Source of the DNA: Auanema rhodensis | Taxonomy: Eukaryota; Nematoda; Chromadorea; Rhabditida; Rhabditidae | Length of the DNA: 64,000 bases | Assembly (NCBI GenBank): GCA_964057225.1 | Contig: OZ059898.1 | Location: 21,181,267-21,245,266 of the forward strand | Reading direction: 5' to 3' | Shown here: in pieces, positions 10,371-24,977 of the stretch | Layout of the letters: the number at the start of each line of letters is the position of its first letter | Position numbering within the stretch: position 1 is the stretch's first letter | Translations under genes and position numbers: made by a program | The notes under the pieces: generated by a model | Seen by the model: only the letters and a program-made list of their open reading frames with translations | Told to the model about the DNA's origin: nothing | Database searches by the model: none

Positions 10371-12130
10371 TTTTCGAAATTAGATTCCCCCTGTCCATAT
10401 TAGTCTAAAAACAAATTTTTATTGATATTGGTTTATGGTAACCATGACTTTGAAATTTACGTGAACTTTAATTTATGCTAATTAAATGTACACGTGATGT
10501 GCTCTTGGTATGTAACTCGCTTCACGTGAAAGATAAAGAGATGCAGTTTTCAAAATTAGATTCCCCATGTTCATATTAGTCTAAAAACAAATTTTTATTG
10601 ATATTGGTGCATGGTAACCATGACTTTGAAATTTACGTGAACTTTAATTTATGCTAATTAAATGTACACGTGATGTGCACTTGGTATGTAACTCGCTTCA
10701 CGTGAAAGATAAAGAGATGCGGTTTTCAAAATTAGATTCCCCATGTCCATATTAGTCTAAAAACAAATTTTTATTGATATTGGTTCATGGTAACCATGAC
10801 TTTGAAATTTACGTGAACTTTAATTTATGCTAATTAAATGTACACGTGATGTGCACTTGGTATGTAACTCGCTTCACGTGAAAGATAAAGAGATGCGGTT
10901 TTCAAAATTAGATTCCCCATGTCCATATTAGTCTAAAAACAAATTTTTATTGATATTGGTTCATGGTAACCATGACTTTGAAATTTACGTGAACTTTAAT
11001 TTATGCTAATTAAATGTACACGTGATGTGCACTTGGTATGTAACTCGCTTCACGTGAAAGATAAAGAGATGCGGTTTTCAAAATTAGATTCCCCATGTCC
11101 ATATTAGTCTAAAAACAAATTTTTATTGATATTGGTGCATGGTAACCATGACTTTGAAATTTACGTGAACTTTAATTTATGCTAATTAAATGTACACGTG
11201 ATGTGCACTTGGTATGTAACTCGCTTCACGTGAAAGATAAAGAGATGCGGTTTTCAAAATTAGATTCCCCATGTCCATATTAGTCTAAAAACAAATTTTT
11301 ATTGATATTGGTTCATGGTAACCATGACTTTGAAATTTACGTGAACTTTAATTTATGCTAATTAAATGTACACGTGATGTGCTCTTGGTATGTAACTCGC
11401 TTCACGTGAAAGATAAAGAGATGCAGTTTTCAAAATTAGATTCCCCATGTTCATATTAGTCTAAAAACAAATTTTTATTGATATTGGTGCATGGTAACCA
11501 TGACTTTGAAATTTACGTGAACTTTAATTTATGCTAATTAAATGTACACGTGATGTGCACTTGGTATGTAACTCGCTTCACGTGAAAGATAAAGAGATGC
11601 GGTTTTCAAAATTAGATTCCCCATGTCCATATTAGTCTAAAAACAAATTTTTATTGATATTGGTTCATGGTAACCATGACTTTGAAATTTACGTGAACTT
11701 TAATTTATGCTAATTAAATGTACACGTGATGTGCACTTGGTATGTAACTCGCTTCACGTGAAAGATAAAGAGATGCGGTTTTCAAAATTAGATTCCCCAT
11801 GTCCATATTAGTCTAAAAACAAATTTTTATTGATATTGGTTCATGGTAACCATGACTTTGAAATTTACGTGAACTTTAATTTATGCTAATTAAATGTACA
11901 CGTGATGTGCACTTGGTATGTAACTCGCTTCACGTGAAAGATAAAGAGATGCGGTTTTCAAAATTAGATTCCCCATGTCCATATTAGTCTAAAAACAAAT
12001 TTTTATTGATATTGGTGCATGGTAACCATGACTTTGAAATTTACGTGAACTTTAATTTATGCTAATTAAATGTACACGTGATGTGCACTTGGTATGTAAC
12101 TCGCTTCACGTGAAAGATAAAGAGATGCGG
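10371..12130 (+). repeat. 5-monomer duplication (2 x 880 bp)
   Basis: Units 10371-11250 and 11251-12130 share GCTCTTGG, ATGCAGTTTT and GTTCATATT exactly 880 bp apart (for example 10501 and 11381). The first monomer differs: the left copy has TTTTCGAAAT, CCCCTGTCC and GTTTATGG, which the right copy lacks. The variant set changes sharply here; the AAAAGAAA subfamily is absent from this point on. Confidence 0.85.
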
Positions 12131-15100
12131 TTTTCAAAATTAGATTCCCCATGTCCATATTAGTCTAAAAACAAATTTTTATTGATATTGGTTCATGGTA
12201 ACCATGACTTTGAAATTTACGTGAACTTTAATTTATGCTAATTAAATGTACACGTGATGTGCACTTGGTATGTAACTCGCTTCACGTGAAAGATAAAGAG
12301 ATGCGGTTTTCAAAATTAGATTCCCCATGTCCATATTAGTCTAAAAACAAATTTTTATTGATATTGGTTTATGGTAACCATGACTTTGAAATTTACGTGA
12401 ACTTTAATTTATGCTAATTAAATGTACACGTGATGTGCACTTGGTATGTAACTCGCTTCACGTGAAAGATAAAGAGATGCGGTTTTCAAAATTAGATTCC
12501 CCATGTCCATATTAGTCTAAAAACAAATTTTTATTGATATTGGTTCATGGTAACCATGACTTTGAAATTTACGTGAACTTTAATTTATGCTAATTAAATG
12601 TACACGTGATGTGCACTTGGTATGTAACTCGCTTCACGTAAAAGATAAAGAGATGCGGTTTTCAAAATTAGATTCCCCATGTCCATATTAGTCTAAAAAC
12701 AAATTTTTATTGATATTGGTTCATGGTAACCATGACTTTGAAATTTACGTGAACTTTAATTTATGCTAATTAAATGTACACGTGATGTGCACTTGGTATG
12801 TAACTCGCTTCACGTGAAAGATAAAGAGATGCGGTTTTCAAAATTAGATTCCCCATGTCCATATTAGTCTAAAAACAAATTTTTATTGATATTGGTGCAT
12901 GGTAACCATGACTTTGAAATTTACGTGAACTTTAATTTATGCTAATTAAATGTACACGTGATGTGCACTTGGTATGTAACTCGCTTCACGTGAAAGATAA
13001 AGAGATGCGGTTTTCAAAATTAGATTCCCCATGTCCATATTAGTCTAAAAACAAATTTTTATTGATATTGGTTCATGGTAACCATGACTTTGAAATTTAC
13101 GTGAACTTTAATTTATGCTAATTAAATGTACACGTGATGTGCACTTGGTATGTAACTCGCTTCACGTGAAAGATAAAGAGATGCGGTTTTCAAAATTAGA
13201 TTCCCCATGTCCATATTAGTCTAAAAACAAATTTTTATTGATATTGGTTCATGGTAACCATGACTTTGAAATTTACGTGAACTTTAATTTATGCTAATTA
13301 AATGTACACGTGATGTGCACTTGGTATGTAACTCGCTTCACGTGAAAGATAAAGAGATGCGGTTTTCAAAATTAGATTCCCCATGTCCATATTAGTCTAA
13401 AAACAAATTTTTATTGATATTGGTTCATGGGAACCATGACTTTGAAATTTACGTGAACTTTAATTTATGCTAATTAAATGTACACGTGATGTGCACTTGG
13501 TATGTAACTCGCTTCACGTGAAAGATAAAGAGATACGGTTTTCAAAATTAGATTCCCCATGTCCATATTAGTCTAAAAACAAATTTTTATTGATATTGGT
13601 GCATGGTAACCATGACTTTGAAATTTACGTGAACTTTAATTTATGCTAATTAAATGTACACGTGATGTGCACTTGGTATGTAACTCGCTTCACGTGAAAG
13701 ATAAAGAGATGCGGTTTTCAAAATTAGATTCCCCATGTCCATATTAGTCTAAAAACAAATTTTTATTGATATTGGTTCATGGTAACCATGACTTTGAAAT
13801 TTACGTGAACTTTAATTTATGCTAATTAAATGTACACGTGATGTGCACTTGGTATGTAACTCGCTTCACGTGAAAGATAAAGAGATGCGGTTTTCAAAAT
13901 TAGATTCCCCATGTCCATATTAGTCTAAAAACAAATTTTTATTGATATTGGTTCATGGTAACCATGACTTTGAAATTTACGTGAACTTTAATTAATGCTA
14001 ATTAAATGTACACGTGATGTGCACTTGGTATGTAACTCGCTTCACGTGAAAGATAAAGAGATGCGGTTTTCAAAATTAGATTCCCCATGTCCATCTTAGT
14101 CTAAAAACAAATTTTTATTGATATTGCTTCATGGTAACCATGACTTTGAAATTTACGTGAACTTTAATTTATGCTAATTAAATGTACACGTGATGTGCAC
14201 TTGGTATGTAACTCGCTTCACGTGAAAGATAAAGAGATGCGGTTTTCAAAATTAGATTCCCCATGTCCATATTAGTCTAAAAACAGATTTTTATTGATAT
14301 TGGTGCATGGTAACCATGACTTTGAAATTTACGTGAACTTTAATTTATGCTAATTAAATGTACACGTGATGTGCACTTGGTATGTAACTCGCTTCACGTG
14401 AAAGATAAAGAGATGCGGTTTTCAAAATTAGATTCCCCATGTCCATATTAGTCTAAAAACAAATTTTTATTGATATTGGTTCATGGTAACCATGACTTTG
14501 AAATTTACGTGAACTTTAATTTATGCTAATTAAATGTACACGTGATGAGCACTTGGTATGTAACTCGCTTCACGTGAAAGATAAAGAGATGCGGTTTTCA
14601 AAATTAGATTCCCCATGTCCATATTAGTCTAAAAACAAATTTTTATTGATATTGGTTCATGGTAACCATGACTTTGAAATTTACGTGAACTTTAATTAAT
14701 GCTAATTAAATGTACACGTGATGTGCACTTGGTATGTAACTCGCTTCACGTGAAAGATAAAGAGATGCGGTTTTCAAAATTAGATTCCCCATGTCCATAT
14801 TAGTCTAAAAACAAATTTTTATTGATATTGCTTCATGGTAACCATGACTTTGAAATTTACGTGAACTTTAATTTATGCTAATTAAATGTACACGTGATGT
14901 GCACTTGGTATGTAACTCGCTTCACGTGAAAGATAAAGAGATGCGGTTTTCAAAATTAGATTCCCCATATCCATATTAGTCTAAAAACAAATTTTTATTG
15001 ATATTGCTTCATGGTAACCATGACTTTGAAATTTACGTGAACTTTAATTTATGCTAATTAAATGTACACTTGATGTGCACTTGGTATGTAACTCGCTTCA

Positions 15101-16530
15101 CGTGAAAGATAAAGAGATGCGGTTTCCAAAATTAGATTCCCCATGTCCATATTAGTCTAAAAACAAATTTTTATTGATATTGGTGCATGGTAACCATGAC
15201 TTTGAAATTTACGTGAACTTTAATTTATGCTAATTAAATGTACACGTGATGTGCACTTGGTATGTAACTCGCTTCACGTGAAAGATAAAGAGATGCGGTT
15301 TTCAAAATTAGATTCCCCATGTCCATATTAGTCTAAAAACAAATTTTTATTGATATTGGTTCATGGTAACCATGACTTTGAAATTTACGTGAACTTTAAT
15401 TTATGCTAATTAAATGTACACGTGATGTGCACTTGGTATGTAACTCGCTTCACGTGAAAGATAAAGAGATGCGGTTTTCAAAATTAGATTCCCCATGTCC
15501 ATATTAGTCTAAAAACAAATTTTTATTGATATTGGTTCATGGTAACCATGACTTTGAAATTTACGTGAACTTTAATTAATGCTAATTAAATGTACACGTG
15601 ATGTGCACTTGGTATGTAACTCGCTTCACGTGAAAGATAAAGAGATGCGGTTTTCAAAATTAGATTCCCCATGTCCATATTAGTCTAAAAACAAATTTTT
15701 ATTGATATTGCTTCATGGTAACCATGACTTTGAAATTTACGTGAACTTTAATTTATGCTAATTAAATGTACACGTGATGTGCACTTGGTATGTAACTCGC
15801 TTCACGTGAAAGATAAAGAGATGCGGTTTTCAAAATTAGATTCCCCATGTCCATATTAGTCTAAAAACAAATTTTTATTGATATTGGTTCATGGTAACCA
15901 TGACTTTGAAATTTACGTGAACTTTAATTTATGCTAATTAAATGTACACGTGATGAGCACTTGGTATGTAACTCGCTTCACGTGAAAGATAAAGAGATGC
16001 GGTTTTCAAAATTAGATTCCCCATGTCCATATTAGTCTAAAAACAAATTTTTATTGATATTGGTTCATGGTAACCATGACTTTGAAATTTACGTGAACTT
16101 TAATTAATGCTAATTAAATGTACACGTGATGTGCACTTGGTATGTAACTCGCTTCACGTGAAAGATAAAGAGATGCGGTTTTAAAAATTAGATTCCCCAT
16201 GTCCATATTAGTCTAAAAACAAATTTTTATTGATATTGCTTCATGGTAACCATGACTTTGAAATTTACGTGAACTTTAATTTATGCTAATTAAATGTACA
16301 CGTGATGTGCACTTGGTATGTAACTCGCTTCACGTGAAAGATAAAGAGATGCGGTTTTCAAAATTAGATTCCCCATGTCCATATTAGTCTAAAAACAAAT
16401 TTTTATTGATATTGCTTCATGGTAACCATGACTTTGAAATTTACGTGAACTTTAATTTATGCTAATTAAATGTACACGTGATGTGCACTTGGTATGTAAC
16501 TCGCTTCACGTGAAAGATAAAGAGATGCGG
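12131..16530 (+). repeat. Loose HOR region with ATTAATGC variant
   Basis: Twenty-five monomers, mostly GTTCATGG type. The trio GTTC (sometimes with GATGAGCAC), GTTC with AATTAATGC, and GCTTC recurs: AATTAATGC copies start at 13891, 14595, 15475 and 16003, spaced 4, 5 and 3 monomers apart. The uneven spacing shows repeated gain or loss of whole monomers. The only copy in which I saw the GGTAACC core broken starts at 13363. Confidence 0.7.
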
Positions 16531-16882
16531 TTTTCAAAATTAGATTCCCCATGTCCATATTAGTCTAAAAACAAATTTTTATTGATATTGGTTCATGGTA
16601 ACCATGACTTTGAATTTTACGTGAACTTTAATTTATGCTAATTAAATGTACACGTGATGTGCACTTGGTATGTAACTCGCTTCACGTGAAAGATAAAGAA
16701 ATGCGGTTTTCAAAATTAGATTCCCCATGTCCATATTAGTCTAAAAACAAATTTTTATTGATATTGGTTCATGGTAACCATGACTTTGAAATTTACGTGA
16801 ACTTTAATTTATGCTAATTAAATGTACACGTGATGTGCACTTGGTATGTAACTCGCTTCACGTGAAAGATAAAGAGATGCGG

Positions 16883-18994
16883 TTTTCAAAATTAGATTCC
16901 CCATGTCCATATTAGTCTAAAAACAAATTTTTATTGATATTGGTTCATGGTAACCATGACTTTGAAATTTACGTGAACTTTAATTTATGCTAATTAAATG
17001 TACACGTGATGTGCACTTGGTATGTAACTCGTTTCACGTGAAAGATAAAGAGATGCGGTTTTCAAAATTAGATTCCCCATGTCCATATTAGTCTAAAAAC
17101 AAATTTTTATTGATATTGGTGCATGGTAACCATGACTTTGAAATTTACGTGAACTTTAATTTATGCTAATTAAATGTACACGTGATGTGCACTTGGTATG
17201 TAACTCGCTTCACGTGAAAGATGAAGAGATGCGGTTTTCAAAATTAGATTCCCCATGTCCATATTAGTCTAAAAACAAATTTTTATTGATATTGGTTCAT
17301 GGTAACCATGACTTTGAAATTTACGTGAACTTTAATTTATGCTAATTAAATGTACACGTGATGTGCACTTGGTATATAACTCGCTTCACGTGAAAGATAA
17401 AGGGATGCGGTTTTCAAAATTAGATTCCCCATGTCCATATTAGTCTAAAAACAAATTTTTATTGATATTGGTTCATGGTAACCATGACTTTGAAATTTAC
17501 GTGAACTTTAATTTATGCTAATTAAATGTACACGTGATGTGCACTTGGTATGTAACTCGCTTCACGTGAAAGATAAAGAGATGCGGTTTTCAAAATTAGA
17601 TTCCCCATGTCCATATTAGTCTAAAAACAAATTTTTATTGATATTGCTTCATGGTAACCATGACTTTGAAATTTACGTGAACTTTAATTTATGCTAATTA
17701 AATGTACACGTGATGTGCACTTGGTATGTAACTCGCTTCACGTGAAAGATAAAGAGATGCGGTTTTCAAAATTAGATTCCCCATGTCCATATTAGTCTAA
17801 AAACAAATTTTTATTGATATTGGTTCATGGTAACCATGACTTTGAAATTTACGTGAACTTTAATTTATGCTAATTAAATGTACACGTGATGTGCACTTGG
17901 TATGTAACTCGCTTCACGTGAAAGATAAAGAAATGCGGTTTTCAAAATTAGATTCCCCATGTCCATATTAGTCTAAAAACAAATTTTTATTGATATTGGT
18001 TCATGGTAACCATGACTTTGAAATTTACGTGAACTTTAATTTATGCTAATTAAATGTACACGTGATGTGCACTTGGTATGTAACTCGTTTCACGTGAAAG
18101 ATAAAGAGATGCGGTTTTCAAAATTAGATTCCCCATGTCCATATTAGTCTAAAAACAAATTTTTATTGATATTGGTGCATGGTAACCATGACTTTGAAAT
18201 TTACGTGAACTTTAATTTATGCTAATTAAATGTACACGTGATGTGCACTTGGTATGTAACTCGCTTCACGTGAAAGATGAAGAGATGCGGTTTTCAAAAT
18301 TAGATTCCCCATGTCCATATTAGTCTAAAAACAAATTTTTATTGATATTGGTTCATGGTAACCATGACTTTGAAATTTACGTGAACTTTAATTTATGCTA
18401 ATTAAATGTACACGTGATGTGCACTTGGTATATAACTCGCTTCACGTGAAAGATAAAGGGATGCGGTTTTCAAAATTAGATTCCCCATGTCCATATTAGT
18501 CTAAAAACAAATTTTTATTGATATTGGTTCATGGTAACCATGACTTTGAAATTTACGTGAACTTTAATTTATGCTAATTAAATGTACACGTGATGTGCAC
18601 TTGGTATGTAACTCGCTTCACGTGAAAGATAAAGAGATGCGGTTTTCAAAATTAGATTCCCCATGTCCATATTAGTCTAAAAACAAATTTTTATTGATAT
18701 TGCTTCATGGTAACCATGACTTTGAAATTTACGTGAACTTTAATTTATGCTAATTAAATGTACACGTGATGTGCACTTGGTATGTAACTCGCTTCACGTG
18801 AAAGATAAAGAGATGCGGTTTTCAAAATTAGATTCCCCATGTCCATATTAGTCTAAAAACAAATTTTTATTGATATTGGTTCATGGTAACCATGACTTTG
18901 AATTTTACGTGAACTTTAATTTATGCTAATTAAATGTACACGTGATGTGCACTTGGTATGTAACTCGCTTCACGTGAAAGATAAAGAAATGCGG
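16883..18994 (+). repeat. 6-monomer duplication (2 x 1056 bp)
   Basis: Units 16883-17938 and 17939-18994 share CTCGTTTCAC (17031 and 18087), GATGAAGAG, TATATAAC with AAAGGGATG, a GCTTC copy and AAGAAATGC at matching places. TGAATTTTAC occurs in the copies at 16531 and 18819, so parts of the pattern continue on both sides; a third partial copy runs to about 19522. Confidence 0.85.
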
Positions 18995-19874
18995 TTTTCA
19001 AAATTAGATTCCCCATGTCCATATTAGTCTAAAAACAAATTTTTATTGATATTGGTTCATGGTAACCATGACTTTGAAATTTACGTGAACTTTAATTTAT
19101 GCTAATTAAATGTACACGTGATGTGCACTTGGTATGTAACTCGCTTCACGTGAAAGATAAAGAGATGCGGTTTTCAAAATTAGATTCCCCATGTCCATAT
19201 TAGTCTAAAAACAAATTTTTATTGATATTGGTTCATGGTAACCATGACTTTGAAATTTACGTGAACTTTAATTTATGCTAATTAAATGTACACGTGATGT
19301 GCACTTGGTATGTAACTCGCTTCACGTGAAAGATAAAGAGATGCGGTTTTCAAAATTAGATTCCCCATGTCCATATTAGTCTAAAAACAAATTTTTATTG
19401 ATATTGGTGCATGGTAACCATGACTTTGAAATTTACGTGAACTTTAATTTATGCTAATTAAATGTACACGTGATGTGCACTTGGTATGTAACTCGCTTCA
19501 CGTGAAAGATGAAGAGATGCGGTTTTCAAAATTAGATTCCCCATGTCCATATTAGTCTAAAAACAAATTTTTATTGATATTGGTTCATGGTAACCATGAC
19601 TTTGAAATTTACGTGAACTTTAATTTATGCTAATTAAATGTACACGTGATGTGCACTTGGTATGTAACTCGCTTCACGTGAAAGATAAAGAGATGCGGTT
19701 TTCAAAATTAGATTCCCCATGTCCATATTAGTCTAAAAACAAATTTTTATTGATATTGGTTCATGGTAACCATGACTTTGAAATTTACGTGAACTTTAAT
19801 TTATGCTAATTAAATGTACACGTGATGTGCACTTGGTATGTAACTCGCTTCACGTGAAAGATAAAGAGATGCGG

Positions 19875-21634
19875 TTTTCAAAATTAGATTCCTCATGTCC
19901 ATATTAGTCTAAAAACAAATTTATATTGATATTGGTGCATGGTAACCATGACTTTGAAATTTACGTGAACTTTAATTTATGCTAATTAAATGTACACGTG
20001 ATGTGCACTTGGTATGTAACTCGCTTCACGTGAAAGATAAAGAGATGCGGTTTTCAAAATGAGATTCCCCATGTCCATATTAGTCTAAAAACAAATGTTT
20101 ATTGATATTGGTGCATGGTAACCATGACTTTGAAATTTACGTGAACTTTAATTTATGCTAATTAAATGTACACGTGATGTGCACTTGGTATGTAACTCGC
20201 TTCACGTGAAAGATAAAGAGATGCGGTTTTCAAAATTAGATTCCTCATGTCCATATTAGTCTAAAAACAAATTTTTATTGATATTGGTGCATGGTAACCA
20301 TGACTTTGAAATTTACGTGAACTTTAATTTATGCTAATTAAATGTACACGTGATGTGCACTTGGTATGTAACTCGCTTCACGTGAAAGATAAAGAGATGC
20401 GGTTTTCAAAATGAGATTCCCCATGTCCATATTAGTCTAAAAACAAATGTTTATTGATATTGGTGCATGGTAACCATGACTTTGAAATTTACGTGAACTT
20501 TAATTTATGCTAATTAAATGTACACGTGATGTGCACTTGGTATGTAACTCGCTTCACGTGAAAGATAAAGAGATGCGGTTTTCAAAATTAGATTCCTCAT
20601 GTCCATATTAGTCTAAAAACAAATTTTTATTGATATTGGTGCATGGTAACCATGACTTTGAAATTTACGTGAACTTTAATTTATGCTAATTAAATGTACA
20701 CGTGATGTGCACTTGGTATGTAACTCGCTTCACGTGAAAGATGAAGAGATGCGGTTTTCAAAATTAGATTCCTCATGTCCATATTAGTCTAAAAACAAAT
20801 TTTTATTGATATTGGTGCATGGTAACCATGACTTTGAAATTTACGTGAACTTTAATTTATGCTAATTAAATGTACACGTGATGTGCACTTGGTATGTAAC
20901 TCGCTTCACGTGAAAGATAAAGAGATGCGGTTTTCAAAATGAGATTCCCCATGTCCATATTAGTCTAAAAACAAATGTTTATTGATATTGGTGCATGGTA
21001 ACCATGACTTTGAAATTTACGTGAACTTTAATTTATGCTAATTAAATGTACACGTGATGTGCACTTGGTATGTAACTCGCTTCACGTGAAAGATAAAGAG
21101 ATGCGGTTTTCAAAATTAGATTCCTCATGTCCATATTAGTCTAAAAACAAATTTTTATTGATATTGGTGCATGGTAACCATGACTTTGAAATTTACGTGA
21201 ACTTTAATTTATGCTAATTAAATGTACACGTGATGTGCACTTGGTATGTAACTCGCTTCACGTGAAAGATAAAGAGATGCGGTTTTCAAAATGAGATTCC
21301 CCATGTCCATATTAGTCTAAAAACAAATGTTTATTGATATTGGTGCATGGTAACCATGACTTTGAAATTTACGTGAACTTTAATTTATGCTAATTAAATG
21401 TACACGTGATGTGCACTTGGTATGTAACTCGCTTCACGTGAAAGATAAAGAGATGCGGTTTTCAAAATTAGATTCCTCATGTCCATATTAGTCTAAAAAC
21501 AAATTTTTATTGATATTGGTGCATGGTAACCATGACTTTGAAATTTACGTGAACTTTAATTTATGCTAATTAAATGTACACGTGATGTGCACTTGGTATG
21601 TAACTCGCTTCACGTGAAAGATAAAGAGATGTGG
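19875..21634 (+). repeat. Dimer-type HOR in duplicated 5-mers (2 x 880 bp)
   Basis: Monomers alternate between a TCCTCATG type and a type with AAATGAGATT plus CAAATGTTTA. The second type starts at 20051, 20403, 20931 and 21283. The series reads A-B-A-B-A twice (19875-20754 and 20755-21634), followed by one more A copy to 21810. All carry GGTGCATGG. The B type is seen nowhere else in the window. Confidence 0.85.
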
Positions 21635-22162
21635 TTTTCAAAATTAGATTCCTCATGTCCATATTAGTCTAAAAACAAATTTTTATTGATATTGGTGCAT
21701 GGTAACCATGACTTTGAAATTTACGTGAACTTTAATTTATGCTAATTAAATGTACACGTGATGTGCACTTGGTATGTAACTCGCTTCACGTGAAAGATAA
21801 AGAGATGCGGTTTTCAAAATTAGATTCCCCATGTCCATATTAGTCTAAAAACAAATTTTTATTGATATTGGTTCATGGTAACCATGACTTTGAAATTTAC
21901 GTGAACTTTAATTTATGCTAATTAAATGTATACGTGATGTGCACTTGGTATGTAACTCGCTTCACGTGAAAGATAAAGAGATGCGGTTTTCAAAATTAGA
22001 TTCCCCATGTCCATATTAGTCTAAAAACAAATTTTTATTGATATTGGTGCATGGTAACCATGACTTTGAAATTTACGTGAACTTTAATTTATGCTAATTA
22101 AATGTACACGTGATGTGCACTTGGTATGTAACTCGCTTCACGTGAAAGATAAAGAGATGCGG

Positions 22163-22337
22163 TTTTCAAAATTAGATTCCCCATGTCCATATTAGTCTAA
22201 AAACAAATTTTTATTGATATTGGTTCATGGTAACCATGACTTTGAAATTTACGTGAACTTAATTTATGCTAATTAAATGTACACGTGATGTGCACTTGGT
22301 ATGTTACTCGCTTCACGTGAAAGATAAAGAGATGCGG
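22163..22337 (+). repeat. 175-bp monomer with GAACTTAATTT deletion
   Basis: One T is lost from GAACTTTAATT at about 22260, within the left arm of the inverted repeat. The copy also carries TATGTTACTC, a variant that recurs at 34657, 38001, 40641 and 44511. The deletion itself is unique in the window. Confidence 0.8.
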
Positions 22338-23569
22338 TTTTCAAAATTAGATTCCCCATGTCCATATTAGTCTAAAAACAAATTTTTATTAATATTGGTG
22401 CATGGTAACCATGACTTTGAAATTTACGTGAACTTTAATTTATGCTAATTAAATGTACACGTGATGTGCACTTGGTATGTAACTCGCTTCACGTGAAAGA
22501 TAAAGAGATGCGGTTTTCAAAATTAGATTCCCCATGTCCATATTAGTCTAAAAACAAATTTTTATTGATATTGGTGCATGGTAACCATGACTTTGAAATT
22601 TACGTGAACTTTAATTTATGCTAATTAAATGTACACGTGATGTGCACTTGGTGTGTAACTCGCTTCACGTGAAAGATAAAGAGATGCGGTTTTCAAAATT
22701 AGATTCCCCATGTCCATATTAGTCTAAAAACAAATTTTTATTGATATTGGTGCATGGTAACCATGACTTTGAAATTTACGTGAACTTTAATTTATGCTAA
22801 TTAAATTTACACGTGATGTGCACTTGGTATGTAACTCGCTTCACGTGAAAGATAAAGAGATGCGGTTTTCAAAATTAGATTCCTCATGTCCATATTAGTC
22901 TAAAAACAAATTTTTATTGATATTGGTTTATGGTAACCATGACTTTGAAATTTACGTGAACTTTAATTTATGCTAATTAAATGTACACGTGATGTGCACT
23001 TGGTATGTAACTCGCTTCACGTGAAAGATAAAGAGATGCGGTTTTCAAAATTAGATTCCCCATGTCCATATTAGTCTAAAAACAAATTTTTATTGATATT
23101 GGTTCATGGTAACCATGACTTTGAAATTTACGTGAACTTTAATTTATGCTAATTAAATGTACACGTGATGTGCACTTGGTATGTAACTCGCTTCACGTGA
23201 AAGATAAAGAGATGCGGTTTTCAAAATTAGATTCCCCATGTCCATATTAGTCTAAAAACAAATTTTTATTGATATTGGTGCATGGTAACCATGACTTTGA
23301 AATCTACGTGAACTTTAATTTATGCTAATTAAATGTACACGTGATGTGCACTTGGTATGTAACTCGCTTCACGTGAAAGATAAAGAGATGCGGTTTTCAA
23401 AATTAGATTCCCCATGTCCATATTAGTCTAAAAACAAATTTTTATTGATATTGGTGCATGGTAACCATGACTTTGAAATTTACGTGAACTTTAATTTATG
23501 CTAATTAAATGTACACGTGATGTGCACTTGGTATGCAACTTGCTTCACGTGAAAGATAAAGAGATGCGG
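22338..23569 (+). repeat. Module W, copy 1 (7 monomers)
   Basis: Module W is defined here by seven successive monomers: TATTAATATT; GGTGTGTAAC; AAATTTACAC; TCCTCATG with GTTTATGG; plain GTTC; AAATCTACG; and GCAACTTGC. All seven diagnostics are present in this 1232-bp copy. W recurs at 29906, 34833, 38177 and, split by an insertion, at 40817. Confidence 0.85.
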
Positions 23570-23921
23570 TTTTCAAAATTAGATTCCCCATGTCCATATT
23601 AGTCTAAAAACAAATTTTTATTGATATTGGTTCATGGTAACCATGACTTTGAAATTTACGTGAACTTTAATTTATGCTAATTAAATGTACACGTGATGTG
23701 CACTTGGTATGTAACTCGCTTCACGTGAAAGATAAAGAGATGCGGTTTTCAAAATTAGATTCCCCATGTCCATATTAGTCTAAAAACAAATTTTTATTGA
23801 TATTGGTTCATGGTAACCATGACTTTGAAATTTACGTGAACTTTAATTTATGCTAATTAAATGTACACGTGATGTGCACTTGGTATGTAACTCGCTTCAC
23901 GTGAAAGATAAAGAGATGCGG

Positions 23922-24977
23922 TTTTCAAAATTAGATTCCCCATGTCCATATTAGTCTAAAAACAAATTTTTATTGATATTGGTGCATGGTAACCATGACT
24001 TTGAAATTTACGTGAACTTTAATTTATGCTAATTAAATGTACACGTGATGTGCACTTGGTGTGTAACTCGCTTCACGTGAAAGATAAAGAGATGCGGTTT
24101 TCAAAATTAGATTCCCCATGTCCATATTAGTCTAAAAACAAATTTTTATTGATATTGGTGCATGGTAACCATGACTTTGAAATTTACGTGAACTTTAATT
24201 TATGCTAATTAAATTTACACGTGATGTGCACTTGGTATGTAACTCGCTTCACGTGAAAGATAAAGAGATGCGGTTTTCAAAATTAGATTCCTCATGTCCA
24301 TATTAGTCTAAAAACAAATTTTTATTGATATTGGTTTATGGTAACCATGACTTTGAAATTTACGTGAACTTTAATTTATGCTAATTAAATGTACACGTGA
24401 TGTGCACTTGGTATGTAACTCGCTTCACGTGAAAGATAAAGAGATGCGGTTTTCAAAATTAGATTCCCCATGTCCATATTAGTCTAAAAACAAATTTTTA
24501 TTGATATTGGTTCATGGTAACCATGACTTTGAAATTTACGTGAACTTTAAATTATGCTAATTAAATGTACACGTGATGTGCACTTGGTATGTAACTCGCT
24601 TCACGTGAAAGATAAAGAGATGCGGTTTTCAAAATTAGATTCCCCATGTCCATATTAGTCTAAAAACAAATTTTTATTGATATTGGTGCATGGTAACCAT
24701 GACTTTGAAATCTACGTGAACTTTAATTTATGCTAATTAAATGTACACGTGATGTGCACTTGGTATGTAACTCGCTTCACGTGAAAGATAAAGAGATGCG
24801 GTTTTCAAAATTAGATTCCCCATGTCCATATTAGTCTAAAAACAAATTTTTATTGATATTGGTGCATGGTAACCATGACTTTGAAATTTACGTGAACTTT
24901 AATTTATGCTAATTAAATGTACACGTGATGTGCACTTGGTATGCAACTTGCTTCACGTGAAAGATAAAGAGATGCGG
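23922..24977 (+). repeat. Module W, partial copy 2 (6 monomers)
   Basis: The last six W monomers (GGTGTGTAAC through GCAACTTGC) recur exactly 1408 bp, or eight monomers, after copy 1. The leading TATTAATATT monomer is absent. The GTTC copy starting at 24450 carries TTTAAATTATG, also seen at 34305. Confidence 0.85.
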
